Positions 9,640 through 21,720 are shown, counted from the stretch's first letter. The stretch is 64,000 bases of DNA from Trachythela sp. YZ-2020 (GCA_016169945.1 JADLSH010000190.1:2604001-2668000); one strand, 5' to 3'. Program-made: numbers and translations. Notes: generated by a model from the letters alone, not told the origin.

Positions 9640-10500
9640 ATTTCGCTGTTAACAGCTTACTTCTAAACTAAATACCATGTTAACTTTCAATTCTTTCGAA
9701 CCTATTTATAATGTGCTAAATTGACTGGCATTCTAGCAATCCGTATCGCAAGCGGCTCGGCGAATTAAGATGGCCTTGCAACATTGTCATTGACTGCCAC
9801 TGCATGACCTTGATCAAAAGCGTGTATTTTTTCATTCGGATTTTGCTCTGTATAACTGTCAATTGTGATCACGTAAGTTTCGTTCGTAAGTTTCGTTCTG
9901 CTGTTGTCGCAAGTTCAAATTTAAAAGCCTTGATTAGCATATTCTACGCGCATGCGACTGCTAAAACGATAACGCATTTTTTCTTCATCAAACTATCAAA
10001 AGAGCAATTGTATATCCCTATCAGCTCATATAAGCTAGACTGCCGGGCGAGCAAGCCTATTGTTTAATAAAACGTTTTCATTGTAAAACGCAGCCTAATC
10101 TCCGTTATCAGTCACATTTATTATCGGATTAAAAAACAATTACCTTTTTTCTTTGATTGTGAGAAGCGACGAACTGGTTTTGTCTAATGTAATGTTGTTG
10201 AGTATAAAGCAGTATATTGTGTATTTTACTGAAATTATATCAAACTGGTTGGAAAAGTCTGGAAAGTTAAGGGAATTGACACAACATACCGCATTCGAAA
10301 GGTAAGATGTGCTGTATAGTTCTTAATTGGTTGTCATATGCTATAAAAGTAGCCGACATTTTAATATAAAGCATGCTGCCGAATTCACAGCAGACAATTT
10401 GCCTTGCTCAAACATAGCGTTTTATATGGTTGCTAAAATAGTATTTGTTTTTGAAACGGTATAGGTAAGATTCAGTGACCGTTTTACATATGATGTTTTA
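9640..10500. other. No gene recognised
   Basis: An 87-codon plus-strand frame (9804-10067) shows no motif I recognise. A donor-like AAAGGTAAGA at about 10302 follows a repeat-free stretch and could end an untranslated exon, but nothing supports this further. Confidence 0.4.
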
Positions 10501-11080
10501 AGGCCTCAGTTCACACGATCCCATTTGTGAGATCTGATTCTCCTCCTGACGTATGTGATTTCACACAGCACAGCAACAACCATAGAGATTATAAAAGAAT
10601 AGAGGGGGTATCCAATTGACAAATGTTAATGAGGGCCCCTTATGAGTCCCGGATGTAAGTCCCGCATGTGAAATCACGTGTCCATTGGCTACATTTTTGA
10701 AATCTCCTTAGCAACACTGCCTTAGCAACAGGAATAGTTTTTCGCTGAATTTGGGCGATTTTTTAACATTTTGCTTAGACTGCAGGCCGTAAACTTTTTT
10801 CAAAAAATGATTTTGTTGTTGCTAAGGTAGCGTTGCTAAGGAGATTTCAAATGCAGCCAATGGGCGCGGGATTTCACATACGGGATTTACATACGGGACG
10901 TACAAGGGGCCCCATTAAGAAGCGCTTCAATTTTCCACCAAATTTATCCTCGGATGCTCCCTCTATTCTTCTATAATCTCCATGGCAACAACTTACTCTT
11001 GTGAGCAAATCCAGTAAATCACATGCGTCAAGAGGAGAATCGGATCCGACAAATCGGATATTGTGCTTCTCATGATGGTC
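10500..11080. mobile_element. Nested fold-back element
   Basis: The left arm (TTCACACGATCC..., GATTATAAAAGAATAGAGGG) pairs with the right arm (CCCTCTATTCTTCTATAATC, ... AGGAGAATCGGATC). Inside it a second palindrome pairs GGGCCCCTTATGAGTCCCGG with CGGGACGTACAAGGGGCCCC, and CTTAGCAACACTGCCTTAGC with GCTAAGGTAGCGTTGCTAAG. It is preceded by TTA|AGGCC, as in the TTA-flanked MITEs elsewhere in this window. Confidence 0.65.
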
Positions 11081-11807
11081 GAAAGTATGGACAGTTACAG
11101 GAGCGATAAAATGGTGCTAAATGTTTCCATTGCATGTTTTTGGCACGAAAAACAAGATCTAAATTGCCCTGATATCTATTCTTTTAAAGTTGACCACCGT
11201 ATTTTACACTATTAACAGTAATCGAAATTCACCGAAATTCGACTTCATTCTCCAATTTGTTTTGACTGAATATTCGCTAATTCAGATTTGCGCAATGAAT
11301 TACGGTTTCTGTCTCTTTTCAAAAGAACTAAATCGAGGCTATACGACTATATATAGGATGCAAATGTTCGTAACATTCAATGCAAATCGGATCTGTGGAG
11401 GGTTAATCTTGTATCTGGATGACTGGATTATTACCATATTTAGGCTAACCTCTTAACATTTTGTCACTTTTTGGCCAATTTTGAGGTTTTTGAAAAAGTG
11501 GTCATAACTAGTCAAAAAGTTAAAGCTAACCCCCGGTGGCAAAAAAGTTAATGGTTGGTGATTTATATAATCCCTTCTTGCTCCTTTTTGCAGTGATAAA
11601 ATTCACTTAAAATAATCCCAGTCTTTAATTCTAGCTGATGTCTGGTTTAACAATACAAGGGTGGGGTGGGGTTACATACACTATCGAAGTTTTCTTAATC
11701 AAATTGTGCTTGGGATTTCATCAAATTCGCCTTCACTTAAACAATTCAAGTTCTCGAGTATAAAGGTTTGGCAACGGCATTGTGATCACAAGATTCATAA
11801 ACCACAC

Positions 11808-12132
11808 ATGCACGTAAAAATCTCACATCTTGTCATCAAGATGTGTTCGCAACAGGTTTGTAGCAAGCTTGTCAACAAGTCGTAACAATGTTGTCATTTT
11901 ATCAAGTTGCTACAAGGTTGTCACTCACGACTTGTTAACGAGTTGTTGAAACAATTTGTAACAAGTCTGTTGAGTCAACAACCTTGTAAGTCTGTTGAGT
12001 CAACAAGTCGTTGATAACTTGTCAACAAGCTGAAACAAGCAGTGCGAACACATCCTGATAACAATTTGTTGAAACAGCATTGGTACAAGTCTGCTGCAAG
12101 TTTGTTACAACTTGTGCGCCTTTTACGTGTGT
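11808..12132. repeat. Degenerate CAACAAGT-rich repeat
   Basis: A stretch dominated by variants of CAACAAGTTGTTGA and ACAAGTCTGTTGAGTCAACA, bounded by an inverted pair (CACGTAAAAATCTCACATCT / ...TTTTACGTGTGTAG). Shorter relatives lie at 13190-13310 and 45995-46045. It is probably a simple-sequence-rich MITE. Confidence 0.6.
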
Positions 12133-12135
12133 AGT

Positions 12136-12780
12136 TTAAAGGACAATGGCAACAAGAACTTTTATTGTCTCATTTTAAAGAACGTTTAAAATTATTTGTA
12201 AACTTTTGTTACAGATTTTTCATATCTTGCTTGGTTCTTGAAATATTTTGACTTAAAGCAATGAGCTGTCCACCATCTTGGATTATTGAGGATATGCATG
12301 TACGTCACAAGTGGGGTCACGCTAGTTTTTTTATCGTCAGGACAGCCAGTGATCAATATGAGCCCGAAACTCGAGTTTTGGTTGCTATTTCAAATTTCGA
12401 ATTGAATAAAAACATTTTACATTTTTTTTGGTTGTTACTCAGTAACTTAAAAGTAATTTTACAAGGACTATGTATATGGACTATATTATGGCAGGACTTA
12501 ATTTGGGACTCTATTTGTCCTGTTGTCTGCGCCTTCAATTATTTTTGATTGTAAAATTAATAAAAAAAACACAAAAAAACAAGGCTAACCCCACTCCTGA
12601 CGTCATCAAAACGATAGTTAATGAGGTTAAGAATTAATTCAAGATGGCGGACAGCTCATTGCTTTCAGTCAAAATATTTCAAGAACCAAGCAAGATATGA
12701 AAAATCTGTAACAATGTTCTTTCAAATGAGACAATAAATTTTTTGTTTAAACCACTATTATAGACGAGCATGTCCTTTAA
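12136..12780. mobile_element. Fold-back element, about 0.65 kb
   Basis: The arms begin TTTAAAGGACAATGGCAACA and end ...GCATGTCCTTTAAA. The inner parts pair TATCTTGCTTGGTTCTTGAA with TTCAAGAACCAAGCAAGATA and GCAATGAGCTGTCCACCATC with its complement. The two reading frames within it (12261-12548 and the opposite strand) are not genes. Confidence 0.75.
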
Positions 12781-12994
12781 ACCACTATTATAGACGAGCA
12801 ATACTCCAACAGCCTTTAGGCATAAAACTATTTGATCAAAGAGGTAAACACTACCTGTCGCAGATTCTGATTGAACTGTACCTTGTCCAAATAATCAATG
12901 ACAAACGAATCCCTGTATAATAATAAACGTCTCATTTGCTGAACGTTTTTGGTAATCTTTTAGGCTTGATACTGATATTGGATAGTATTTCATT

Positions 12995-13033
12995 ATGCCT
13001 TTGCCTAAACCACCACGAAAGACTCTGGAAAAT
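12995..13033 (+). CDS. Possible small first exon, unassigned
   Basis: ATG followed by 12 codons (MPLPKPPRKTLEN) ending at a good GTAAGT donor in phase 0. It is too short to test for coding potential. It could be an upstream first exon of NOS, 34 kb away, or chance. Confidence 0.2.
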
Positions 13034-13319
13034 GTAAGTTATACTTTAGATTGAACTATTTGAACTTTAGAGTTTAGTTGATGGTGTTTGTGGATGGAAT
13101 ATTCGAAGCCATATACTGGCATCCCTCCCATCATATATTAATATATACCGAACTTGCGGTTAATGCTCAGCAACTGCATGTAGCTCAGTTGGTCAACTTG
13201 TTATCGTCCTGCAAATTCAACAACTAGTTGACAAGTTGTTTACAAGCTTTGCTACAAGTCTGTTGCGAACACATCTTGTTGGCAAGATGTGAGATTTTTA
13301 CGTGTGTAAAGTTCAAAAG

Positions 13320-14024
13320 TTAGAGTTTTTTACGAAGCAGCTTATTTGTTACAAACAGAGGCCATGCACAAGGCATAAACGAAGCTGGCCATTCATGGCT
13401 AATCCGGTGGCTTGCATTCAGGCTTGTTTGCCGTCGACGCGGCAAGGTCGACAGCTAGAGTTTTAGACGAGTTTTCTCGTTGAATTTTCGTAAGGACGAT
13501 GCTTAAATTAAACTCAAACCGGGTAACATCATATTGTACTGCATCTTGAATTAAATCAATGGCAAATTGAGCTCAAGTCGCAGAAAATTTGACCAGACGT
13601 CAGACATTTTCGACGGACCACAACGGCTTGCTCCTAGCGAAGGAAAATAAGTATATTATCTGAACTAAAGTCTAGTATATTTACCTTTTAATATAGCGCA
13701 GTCAATTCATCTCTGAAGCAAGCATACTGTCCGTCTTTTTCGCCGCTTCTTATAAGCTTCAGACTTCAAACTTTTACAGCTTTTAACACGACTAGCACTT
13801 GACTAAACTCCAAACACGCGTGGCAAACTGCAGACTTTACTGTTTGTCCCAAATTTGAATAGCAAATTTGCAAAAAAGTTCAGTTGAAGATAGCGCCGGA
13901 ATTCTCATTTCTATTAGCAAGCAAATGTAGCATTTTGATTGGTGGACCTTAACAAAAGGTCTGCATTGATTGGTTAATAAACTCCCTGCTTTTGATTTGC
14001 TTAAATCTTTTGGGAATTTAAAAC
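13320..14024. other. No gene recognised
   Basis: Mixed unique sequence. I found no reading frame or repeat that I can name. Confidence 0.4.
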
Positions 14025-14026
14025 TA

Positions 14027-14457
14027 CAGGGTGTATCAAAAAAACTGCAAATACCATAATTTGTATGCACGAGATCATACATTAGAATTTCAATGGCTGT
14101 GCAAATAATTACGCTTCTGGGATTTGAAAATACGTTTCCCAGGGGTATCAAAACAAGCACACAAAGTGAATTAAACTTATGAGTTCGATTACGAATGGCT
14201 CAGTTTACGAATGACTGCTGTCGAGTTTTGAGTTTGGGCATACTTTAAAACAAGAAATACTCTTTGCTCTGTTGTTAGCTGAGCCATTCGTAATCGAACT
14301 AATTTTAATTCACTTTGTGTGCTTATTTTGATAGTACTGCACGTGGAAACGTATTTTCAAATCCCAGAAGCGTAATTATTTGCACAGCCATTGAAATTCT
14401 AATGTATGATCTCGTGCATACAAATTATGGTATTTGCAGTTTTTTTGATACACCCTG
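14027..14457. mobile_element. TA-flanked fold-back MITE (Tc1/mariner-like ends)
   Basis: Ends CAGGGTGTATCAAAAAAACT and AGTTTTTTTGATACACCCTG, flanked by TA at 14025-14026 and 14458-14459. The arms of about 200 bases (for example AATACCATAATTTGTATGCA) are nearly perfect complements. TA duplication and CAGGGTGT ends fit the Tc1/mariner superfamily. Confidence 0.85.
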
Positions 14458-14459
14458 TA

Positions 14460-15050
14460 CAGTAGAAATTATCCTATTGTTATAATTTGAATGCCTGAGC
14501 ACTATGCTAAACCCAAAAGTGCATAAACTTCTGCTTCTGGAATTTAAAATAACTTCTATTACCATAAAAATCAAATTACATGTAAATCATACGACCAGTT
14601 GGAGTAACAATAATGGTTCAATTGACTACAGAGCAACGAGTATTTGTTGTAACACAATTTACCCTAATGTAACCGCAGTGCAATAATCGAGGAATTCAAC
14701 GCTTTACGGCAGCAGCCTGAAATGATTCGAAATGTGATGCGCGGAATGCACAGGCGAACCATTCTTTGTCTCGAAAGAAATGGCGGACATGTTGAAGGGC
14801 ACGGCCCATAGCTTAAACATTAATTTAATCAATTGTTGTTACGTGTAAAATAAAAAGCAAACCGTTTATTAGTGTAATCGTTTTGCTTGACTCGGGCGTT
14901 AAAATATTTGGACGAAGCGAAAACGTTTTAAAATGCTTAAATATAAATACAATTTCATTAAATTTCCAGGTGTGTAATCACGCGCGTTTAAGAGCGGTTT
15001 AAGAACAATGAGATAATTTCTATAGTGTCACTTTTTTTTGGGAGACCCTG
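14460..15050 (+). mobile_element. Deletion derivative of a Tc1/mariner-type transposon, copy 1
   Basis: Homologous along its length to 42998-43625. It retains a short frame starting MVQLTTEQRVFVVT, typical of a transposase helix-turn-helix N-terminus, then a short gap, then NALRQQPEMIRNVMRGMHRR and ERNGGHVEG, typical of the C-terminal tail of such transposases. The catalytic middle is missing. The right end is GGGAGACCCTG plus TA. The left end has lost about 25 bases beside the preceding MITE. Confidence 0.75.
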
Positions 15051-15288
15051 TACAGTATAAAAGCGCTAAAAGCATTAATTATTATTCGTGTAATTATATT
15101 ATGATTCCTATTGCAGACTACTGTTTTTTAAAAGCAAAACACACTTAAAATCCCAAACTCATTTAAATATTATAATAATGCACTTAGCCTTAGCTTAGGG
15201 TAAACAAGCCAAACTAAATTAGTATGTAAAAGTGCAAATATGCATCGCCATCGGGGTATAAAAGTGAGACAAAAAAGCATTAACTATA

Positions 15289-15464
15289 CAGTGTGTCTCA
15301 AAAACAACTGAACCCTTTCAAATTCAAATTAGCCATAACCTATTGTAGTAATTTGACAGCTCTAATCGCGCCATTAATTCAAAGCAATTAGAGCTGTCAA
15401 ATTACTACAATACGTTATAGTTAATTTGAATTTGAAAGGGTTCAGGTTTTTTTGAGACACACTG
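15289..15464. mobile_element. TA-flanked palindromic MITE
   Basis: Ends CAGTGTGTCTCAAAAA and TTTTTGAGACACACTG with TA at both borders (15287-15288 and 15465-15466). The arms of about 80 bases (AACCCTTTCAAATTCAAATT and complement) leave almost no loop. Confidence 0.85.
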
Positions 15465-15565
15465 TATAAGTGTAATATGGGCTTTTACATACCATCATTT
15501 GAAATTCCACTACCTTCATGCCGTCCAGTCACTCATTGTTTTACCATATTTGTGATTATGTATTA

Positions 15566-15804
15566 AGGCCTGTAAGGCAATTTTCCATTACAGCCGCTTT
15601 GCCCGCGCGGGCGGAGCGACCATGTTTCAACTTTCGCTGTAGGTGTCTAGCATGAGATATTTTTGTCCGCTTTACACCTCGCGGACACGCCTGAAAGTTG
15701 AACTACAATCAACTTTCTTGGCGTGCCGCGCGACTAATTATTCACGTGATTTGAATCGGTCGCTTCGCCCGCGCGGGCAAAACGACCGTAATGGAAAATG
15801 GCCT
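15566..15804. mobile_element. TTA-flanked MITE (PIF/Harbinger-like)
   Basis: The arms begin AGGCC and carry ATTTTCCATTAC and CGCCCGCGCGGGC, with complements at the right end (GTAATGGAAAATGGCCT). TTA precedes (15563-15565) and follows (15805-15807). TTA duplications are typical of PIF/Harbinger elements. Confidence 0.65.
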
Positions 15805-16019
15805 TTAAGACTGCAATGAAAATAAACTACGCATGCACAAAACTTACGGCCTCGCTTCCGCAAGCATGATTAAATCATTACATGGCTTCGCTACAACTAA
15901 TTTACTTTCTCACGAAGTCCAAAATGGAATAATAATAAACCAACACTGAAACAGAGAATTGAATATTGTTCTAAAGCTACGATTTTAGTCGGTCGGCTAA
16001 AATGAATTAAATCCTTGTA

Positions 16020-18972
16020 GGCCGTATTCTGTGGCACGAAAAGTCGCTTAGAAAATGAAATTCGTTGCCCGGGTTCGGGCACTACTTTAAAACAAGATAA
16101 ATAATTAGGATTAATTATACAAAGTCCAAATCCGCTTGTTTGCACTTCTAGAAACCTGCAGTTTTCGAGTATTTCTTCTTCGAAAATTCAAGAAATCAAC
16201 ATATTTCGCAATCGATGGCCGCCATTTTTTTCAGGGTACTTGGTGTAATATGCACTATATATAGTATATTTCGTGGTTCTACATTGATTTTTACATGAAG
16301 TTTCCCAAACATCCGCTGACATAAAGTAAATATGGCGTTTCCGAATTATTGTTTTTTAGTCATTTTGATGGGGAAAAAGACAAAATTTTACCGAAGTTTC
16401 GTTCCAAAAGTTGTTTGGATTGACAAATCGCTTGACAGGCTTCAAAGGGATGTTGCGTGGAGAAATTGTCAGTTTTATTCGCGGTAATGTGAGTGGATAC
16501 AAGTGACAATACTAGTGAAAACATTTTATCACTGACAGAGGTCTTGGCTGACTTGGCAGATTCAATATAGGACTTCCTTTGTGATGAAAACTGTCTGGTA
16601 TGGGAACCTGTGTTGTGGGAAATCCTATTCCGTATATATATAGAAAATGCAAAACGGTGACATACACATTCATCAACAGATGAACAGAGCAACAACAACA
16701 TGGAACATTCAACAGTATAATTAGCCTTGCCCCCTGGCTACCCCTGGGCATTTGCAAATTTTTGTTGTGCAGGGACCAGGCACTAGTACTTGCAAAAGTT
16801 CCCCTTGGCTGGGCATTTGTTCACCGGCGGGGCATTTGTCTCTATCCGGAAATTATTGTGATTTCTGCAGCAGCTGCAGTGAACATGTGCACTGCCATGA
16901 ATATGGATGAAAGTATTTGTGTCAAACACATAAACAAATAGAACTTGTGAAGCAAAACTTGCTCATCTTAACAAAGTTAAACATTATTTAATTAAGAATG
17001 TAAAACTCATATCCTGCCCCGGGGTGGGGCATTGTTGCACTTTTCCTGCCCAGGCCTAGGGAATTGTACACTTAGAGACAAAATAAGTGCAAATGCCCAG
17101 GGGGGATGCAATGCTAGAATTAACTGATTATTTTATCTAGATTTAACTTTCTACTTTAATATGGATATTACACTACTCCCATAAATATAAACTCTGAACC
17201 TGTTTAAAATGTAATACTGCTTGTAGTAACTTTCCTGTTGTTCTTAGTACTTGTATTGTTCTCTAAATTTAATTGTATATTATTTTATATAGTATTTGTT
17301 ATAGGGCCTGCAGTAATTGGTGTATACTGTTGTGGTGACCCTGACACTCCTTTATGTGGCAAAGTTAAATAAAAAAATATTCCTTGGACTTTGTAGCATG
17401 TTCACCTAGTCAGCTACCCTGGGGTTTCCCATCAAAGACAATGATAGGTGCATATTTGTATCTACATTCTGTTTGGTGAGAATGAGTTAGTTCCTTTAAT
17501 AATATACAAATTAGAATTTTGAAATTAGCTCTTTCAACCAGAGTCACAAATCATCAGAAGTTCTTCTTCTGCAAGTTCTTCTTCTGCAAGTTCTTCTTCT
17601 GCAAGCTCTTCTTCCTCAAGCTCTTCTTCCTCATCAGAATGAGTCATATCATAATCTTCCTCATCTTTATGAACTCCTGTTTTATTCCGGCAATCACAAC
17701 ATGTACATGTACCCTGTCTTACACTTGCACTCAACACACTCAAGCAAGGATATGATAGCCTGTGTTCCAGTCCACTTCACACACACAATGGTGTAGTGGA
17801 CTGTAACACAGGCTAGGAAATAATAGATAGACTGTAGATATGCTCCTTTTAAATCCAGAAAATGTTCAGATTATGTCTCGCCCCAACCTGCAACAGCCTT
17901 TTCCAACATATCAACAGAGCAAATTTTCAAACAGCATCATGGTCTCAGTGTTGGTGCTGGCTGGACACTCTCCAATCAAGAGCTGGAGATTGTCTGGATG
18001 ACATGTCCCCCCCCTGTGCTCCACAATCTTTGCTTGAGTGCAAGTGTAAGACATCCTCTGCAGGTGGGCCCTATAACAAATACTACATAAATATACAATT
18101 ACATTAAATTAAAATGAGAGAACAATACAAGTGTTAGGAACAACAAGAGCTCGTCGCTACGCAGGCTAGACCACGAGCAGTAACACATTTTAAACAGATC
18201 GAATTCCAAGTCAAGGGAATTTCAGGTTCATAGTTTGGCAGTAGTGTAATATACATAAAGTAGCGATTTAAATCTGGATAAGGCTAAGGTATGAGTTCAT
18301 CAGGAAGAATGTTCCATGTTGTTGTTCTATTGATGAATGTATATGTCACCATTTTGCATCTGTCTGTACGGAACAGGATTCACCACAACACAGGCTCTGA
18401 TACCAGACAGTTTTCATCACAAAGAAAAGTTCTATATTGAATCTGCCAGACCTCTGCCAGTAAATGTTTTCACTAGTATTGTCACTTATATTCCCTCGCA
18501 TTACCGCGAATAAAACTGAAAATTTCTTCACGCAACATCCCTTTGAAGCCTGTCAAGCGATAGCCATATATTTTGTCAATCCAAACAACTTTTGGAACGA
18601 AACTTCGGTAAAATTTTGTCATTTTCCCCATCAAAATGACTAAAAAACAATAATTCTGAAACGCCATATTTACTTTATGTCAGCGGATGTTTGGGAAACT
18701 TCATGTAAAAATAAATGCAGAACCACGAAATACACTATATATAGTGCATATTACACCAAGTACCCTGAAAAAAATGGCGGCGATCGATTGCGAAATATGT
18801 TGATTTCTTGAATTTTCGAAGAAGAAATACTCGAAAACTGCAGGTTTTTAGAAGTGCAAACAAGCGGATTCGGACTTTGTATGATTAATCCTAATTATTT
18901 ATCTTGTTTTAAAGTAGTGCCCGAACCCGGGCAACGAAACTGAACGATAACGTGCCACAGAATACGGCCTAT
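16020..18972. mobile_element. Long-TIR element, about 3 kb
   Basis: The left arm 16020-16711 is repeated in inverted orientation at 18308-18972 (for example CAAAATTTTACCGAAGTTTC and its complement; TTGCCCGGGTTCGGGCACTA and its complement). The interior of about 1.6 kb has a minus-strand frame at 17534-17743 with CTCCDCRN then an acidic run (DEEEELEEEELAEEELAEEE). The Cys pattern recalls the C-x-C-type domains seen in some transposon proteins. Reading frames inside the arms are not genes. The transposon class is unknown. Confidence 0.75.
17534..17743 (-). pseudogene. Acidic, Cys-motif fragment inside the long-TIR element
   Basis: A 69-codon frame with CTCCDCRNKTG followed by a Glu-rich tail built from a 15-bp tandem repeat (about 17570-17635). 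Upstream in another frame the same strand reads ECVECKCKTG, suggesting a frameshifted remnant of a Cys-rich protein carried by the element. No function can be assigned. Confidence 0.35.
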
Positions 18973-19364
18973 TGCGTGCGGTGTCATTTTAAGTGATTAC
19001 AGTAGTTCGGCCGATTTTTATCGGAGTTGATCAAACTGGTTTGATATTGCCCGACTTTTAATGGCCCATTTGTTCCGTGTGCGGTATATTCCCATCTTTA
19101 TTCCTCCTTTCATATAAGCAAAAAATTTTTAATAAGGATTTCAAATAGCGCGCGGGATGTCGCCTAGGAGGGCTGGCGACATCCCGCGCCCAAAGTCTTA
19201 TATAAACTCCTACATTTGTATACCGTAAATCTATTCCAGCCATGTTTGAGGAGGGGCATATTGTTCTACATGAAGCAAATATTGTTATAACTTGAGAAAT
19301 ATAGGTTCCAACATCTCTTCTAATCAGTTTTTAAACACAACATAATGATCGAGGCTTATGAGTT

Positions 19365-19590
19365 ATGGCGGCCATATTGGTGTGACCTCATTAGTTATTC
19401 ACCGGCAAATCTAAGTAGATTTGTGGTGGTCACGCCAACATGGCCGCCATTGGCTTCATTTATGGTTCTCCATGTTACGCACACAATAGGGTTAGGGTTA
19501 GGGATTGGGTCGGGATTAGGGTCAAGATCAAAGAGAAATATTCGTGACTCGTAACATGGCGTTATAACCTCATTTATGTATAGCAGATGC
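19365..19590. repeat. Dispersed repeat 'GGCGGCCATATTGGTGTGACC' type, copy 2
   Basis: An inverted pair GGCGGCCATATTGGTGTGAC / GTCACGCCAACATGGCCGCC around AAATCTAAGTAGATTTG. It includes a short telomere-like AGGGTTAGGGTTAGGG tract (about 19488-19503). The left flank 19280-19365 also matches 28180-28255, so the repeat is longer than the hairpin. Confidence 0.6.
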
Positions 19591-20039
19591 ACTATCCAGT
19601 CCTTGTTTTCAGATCAGTGGTCGAAACGCAGTCAGTGAGAAATGAAGTCAATAACACTTCCCGAATTTGCTTGAGTCATGCACACGAAACAGTAGCTTGA
19701 AATCTGTCTGTTTGTTTACTTGTTTGTTAATTCCCCGCTAATTTCCATTGTTTCATTTGTCGCCCATTTGTTTGTCAGTTTGTTGACTAGTTTGTCCTAA
19801 TGTTTGTCTCACTTCTCAATGTCTATTGTACAATTATTTCAACTGTTTTGGAACCCCGTTATTGGAGAACTTCTTCTCTGTGTGGTAATTCCAGCCATCC
19901 TGTTTAAGTGCATTTTTTAAAGTACTATAATTATGTATATCTTTATTTCTCAACGGCAAAACTTGTAAAATAAAATAAAATAAAATCAAGGCTAACAATG
20001 TAATCCATTGTAAATAAGCAGTAATAAAAATAATAATAT

Positions 20040-20420
20040 AATATTAATAATAAAAACTTTATTGCAATAGGAGGGAGTTACATTGTTACTATTACAGTAT
20101 TCTTCCCAATGGCCCTCGTAGACTATTTACAAAGTGCTAACGTAGGTATAACATTGACATTTAATAATATATTTGCATTCAACGCAAGAAAATCAACTGA
20201 GATCGTCAACTTCGTGATTTAATTTGATAAAGTTTGTTTTTAAAAGAGCTTATTAACTGAATGATTTTCAATCATGGCTCTTAGATCGAGAGGGAATGAA
20301 TTGAACAATCTTGCACGACTATAAGATATCTTAGACTTAGCGAGTTGAGACTTTACTAAGGGAACTCTTAAATCAGTGGTTGACGATCGTGTTGAGATTG
20401 GATGAGAGTCACTTACAAAT
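20040..20420 (-). pseudogene. LINE 3' end, decayed (reverse transcriptase ORF C-terminus)
   Basis: The minus strand reads STRSSTTDLRVPLVK, SKISYSRARLFNSFPLDLR and, after a one-base frameshift, KNKLYQIKS. This is the 'T-R-S ... L-F/W-N-S-L/F-P' tail found after the reverse transcriptase domain of CR1/RTE-like LINEs. It then runs into an AATAATAAAAACTTTATT-type 3' end. 5'-truncated. Confidence 0.6.
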
Positions 20421-21113
20421 TAAACATGAATAATTTGCGTAGATCCAAAGGCCAAATTTGCCAGTGTTCATTTCCAGGCAGCAAATCCGGGAGTGTCTAT
20501 TAACGTGAATTTCCATGTCAATAGACATTTCCCGAATTTGCTGTCTGGCAATGAAACCTAATTATTTACAATGATTCGCATTGTTAGCCTCGACTTCAAG
20601 CTACTAAATTCGGGAAGTGGGCGACTAAATGACTCTAATCACTACAAATGTGTTTCATAGTTGTGAAAAGGAATGCGGAGGGTAGGGGGGCCTTAATAGA
20701 GAGGGGGGCGGTGGCTTGAATTTCTTCCTTCAAAAATGGTGGGAATTATTAGAGCGGGAGGCTTATTTGAGAGGGAGGCATAATAGAGGATTGACGGTAA
20801 CTCAAAATCACCGTAGGAAACCACGTGGCATATCGCCCAGCCTCAGTGCAGTGTTTTGTCTGTATATTTTAAAAAACAGCTTGTTTGATAACAAAGACAA
20901 AGTTGCACTTGAAAACTGGGCAATCGCGACTCGTTAAACGACACACGACATGCAATTAAGGAGTCATTACAACCATGTACTTAGTACATGCAGTGATTTT
21001 CTTGTCCTAATTTACTTCGGGCTATAAATTTGTAAAGATTTCGGTCAGATACAACATGAAAATAACTCTTTAATGACATTTCTACTGATCGGTGGAAAAA
21101 ACATAATTAAGTA

Positions 21114-21718
21114 CAGGGTGTCTCAAAAAAACTGCAAACCCTTTGAAATCAGATATTTATGAAAATTGCATAATTCAGTACTAAGTGATCCCAAGGGTGC
21201 GTAAACACAATATATAGCTATAGAAAGGAATTTGATGCTTGGGGATGTACTGTACAGGGTGTCCCAAAAAAGTCCCCCTTTAGAAATCACTCTTGTGCGT
21301 TATTATACCTTTGGGAATTGAATTGAATTGTACATGAACGGCGGAAGTATTTACAACTTCCCTTCGTCCAAATAATTTAACGCGACGTATAAGTTGTTAC
21401 GACAAATACTCGTTGCTCTGTAGTCAGTTGAACCATTCTTACTCGAACTGACGGTAAGACGAATTTGTAATTTGCCATTTTTGTGTTGCTGTTCGTTTTA
21501 GAAGCTATTTTAAATTCCCAGAGGTATAACAACGCACGTTTAACAACAAAAGAGTGATTTCTATAGGGGGACTTTTTTTTGGGACACCCTGTATAACGTG
21601 GACAATTAGAGCGTATTTTCAAATCCCAGGAGCATCATAAGTTGCACAGGCATTGCAATGCTAATTGCAGTGGATGTTATGCAAATTGTAGTGTTTGCAG
21701 TTTTTTTGAGACACCCTG
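21114..21718. mobile_element. TA-flanked element carrying a nested second element
   Basis: Outer ends CAGGGTGTCTCAAAAAAACT / AGTTTTTTTGAGACACCCTG with TA at 21112-21113 and 21719-21720. The outer copy is interrupted at 21253 by another TA-flanked element (21255-21591). Outer internal sequence resembles the 14027-14457 MITE (CAAATCCCAGGAGC, TTGCACAGGCATTGCAAT). Confidence 0.85.
21255..21591 (-). mobile_element. Nested Tc1/mariner-type deletion derivative
   Basis: Ends CAGGGTGTCCCAAAAAAGTC / GACTTTTTTTTGGGACACCCTG and TA at both sides (21253-21254, 21592-21593). The minus strand contains MVQLTTEQRVFVVTTY, the same transposase N-terminus as at 14460-15050 and 42998-43625, so it belongs to the same transposon group with a larger internal deletion. 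Confidence 0.8.
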
Positions 21719-21720
21719 TA

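Noticed and set aside
13837..14160. 107-codon minus-strand frame
   Set aside because: It overlaps the arm of a fold-back MITE; no transposase or other motif.
16360..16757. Two overlapping minus-strand frames of 113 and 81 codons
   Set aside because: They lie in the inverted arm of the long-TIR element and are not maintained in the other arm.
19484..19510. Interstitial telomere repeat
   Set aside because: Only about two and a half TTAGGG units, within a dispersed repeat; not evidence of a former chromosome end.
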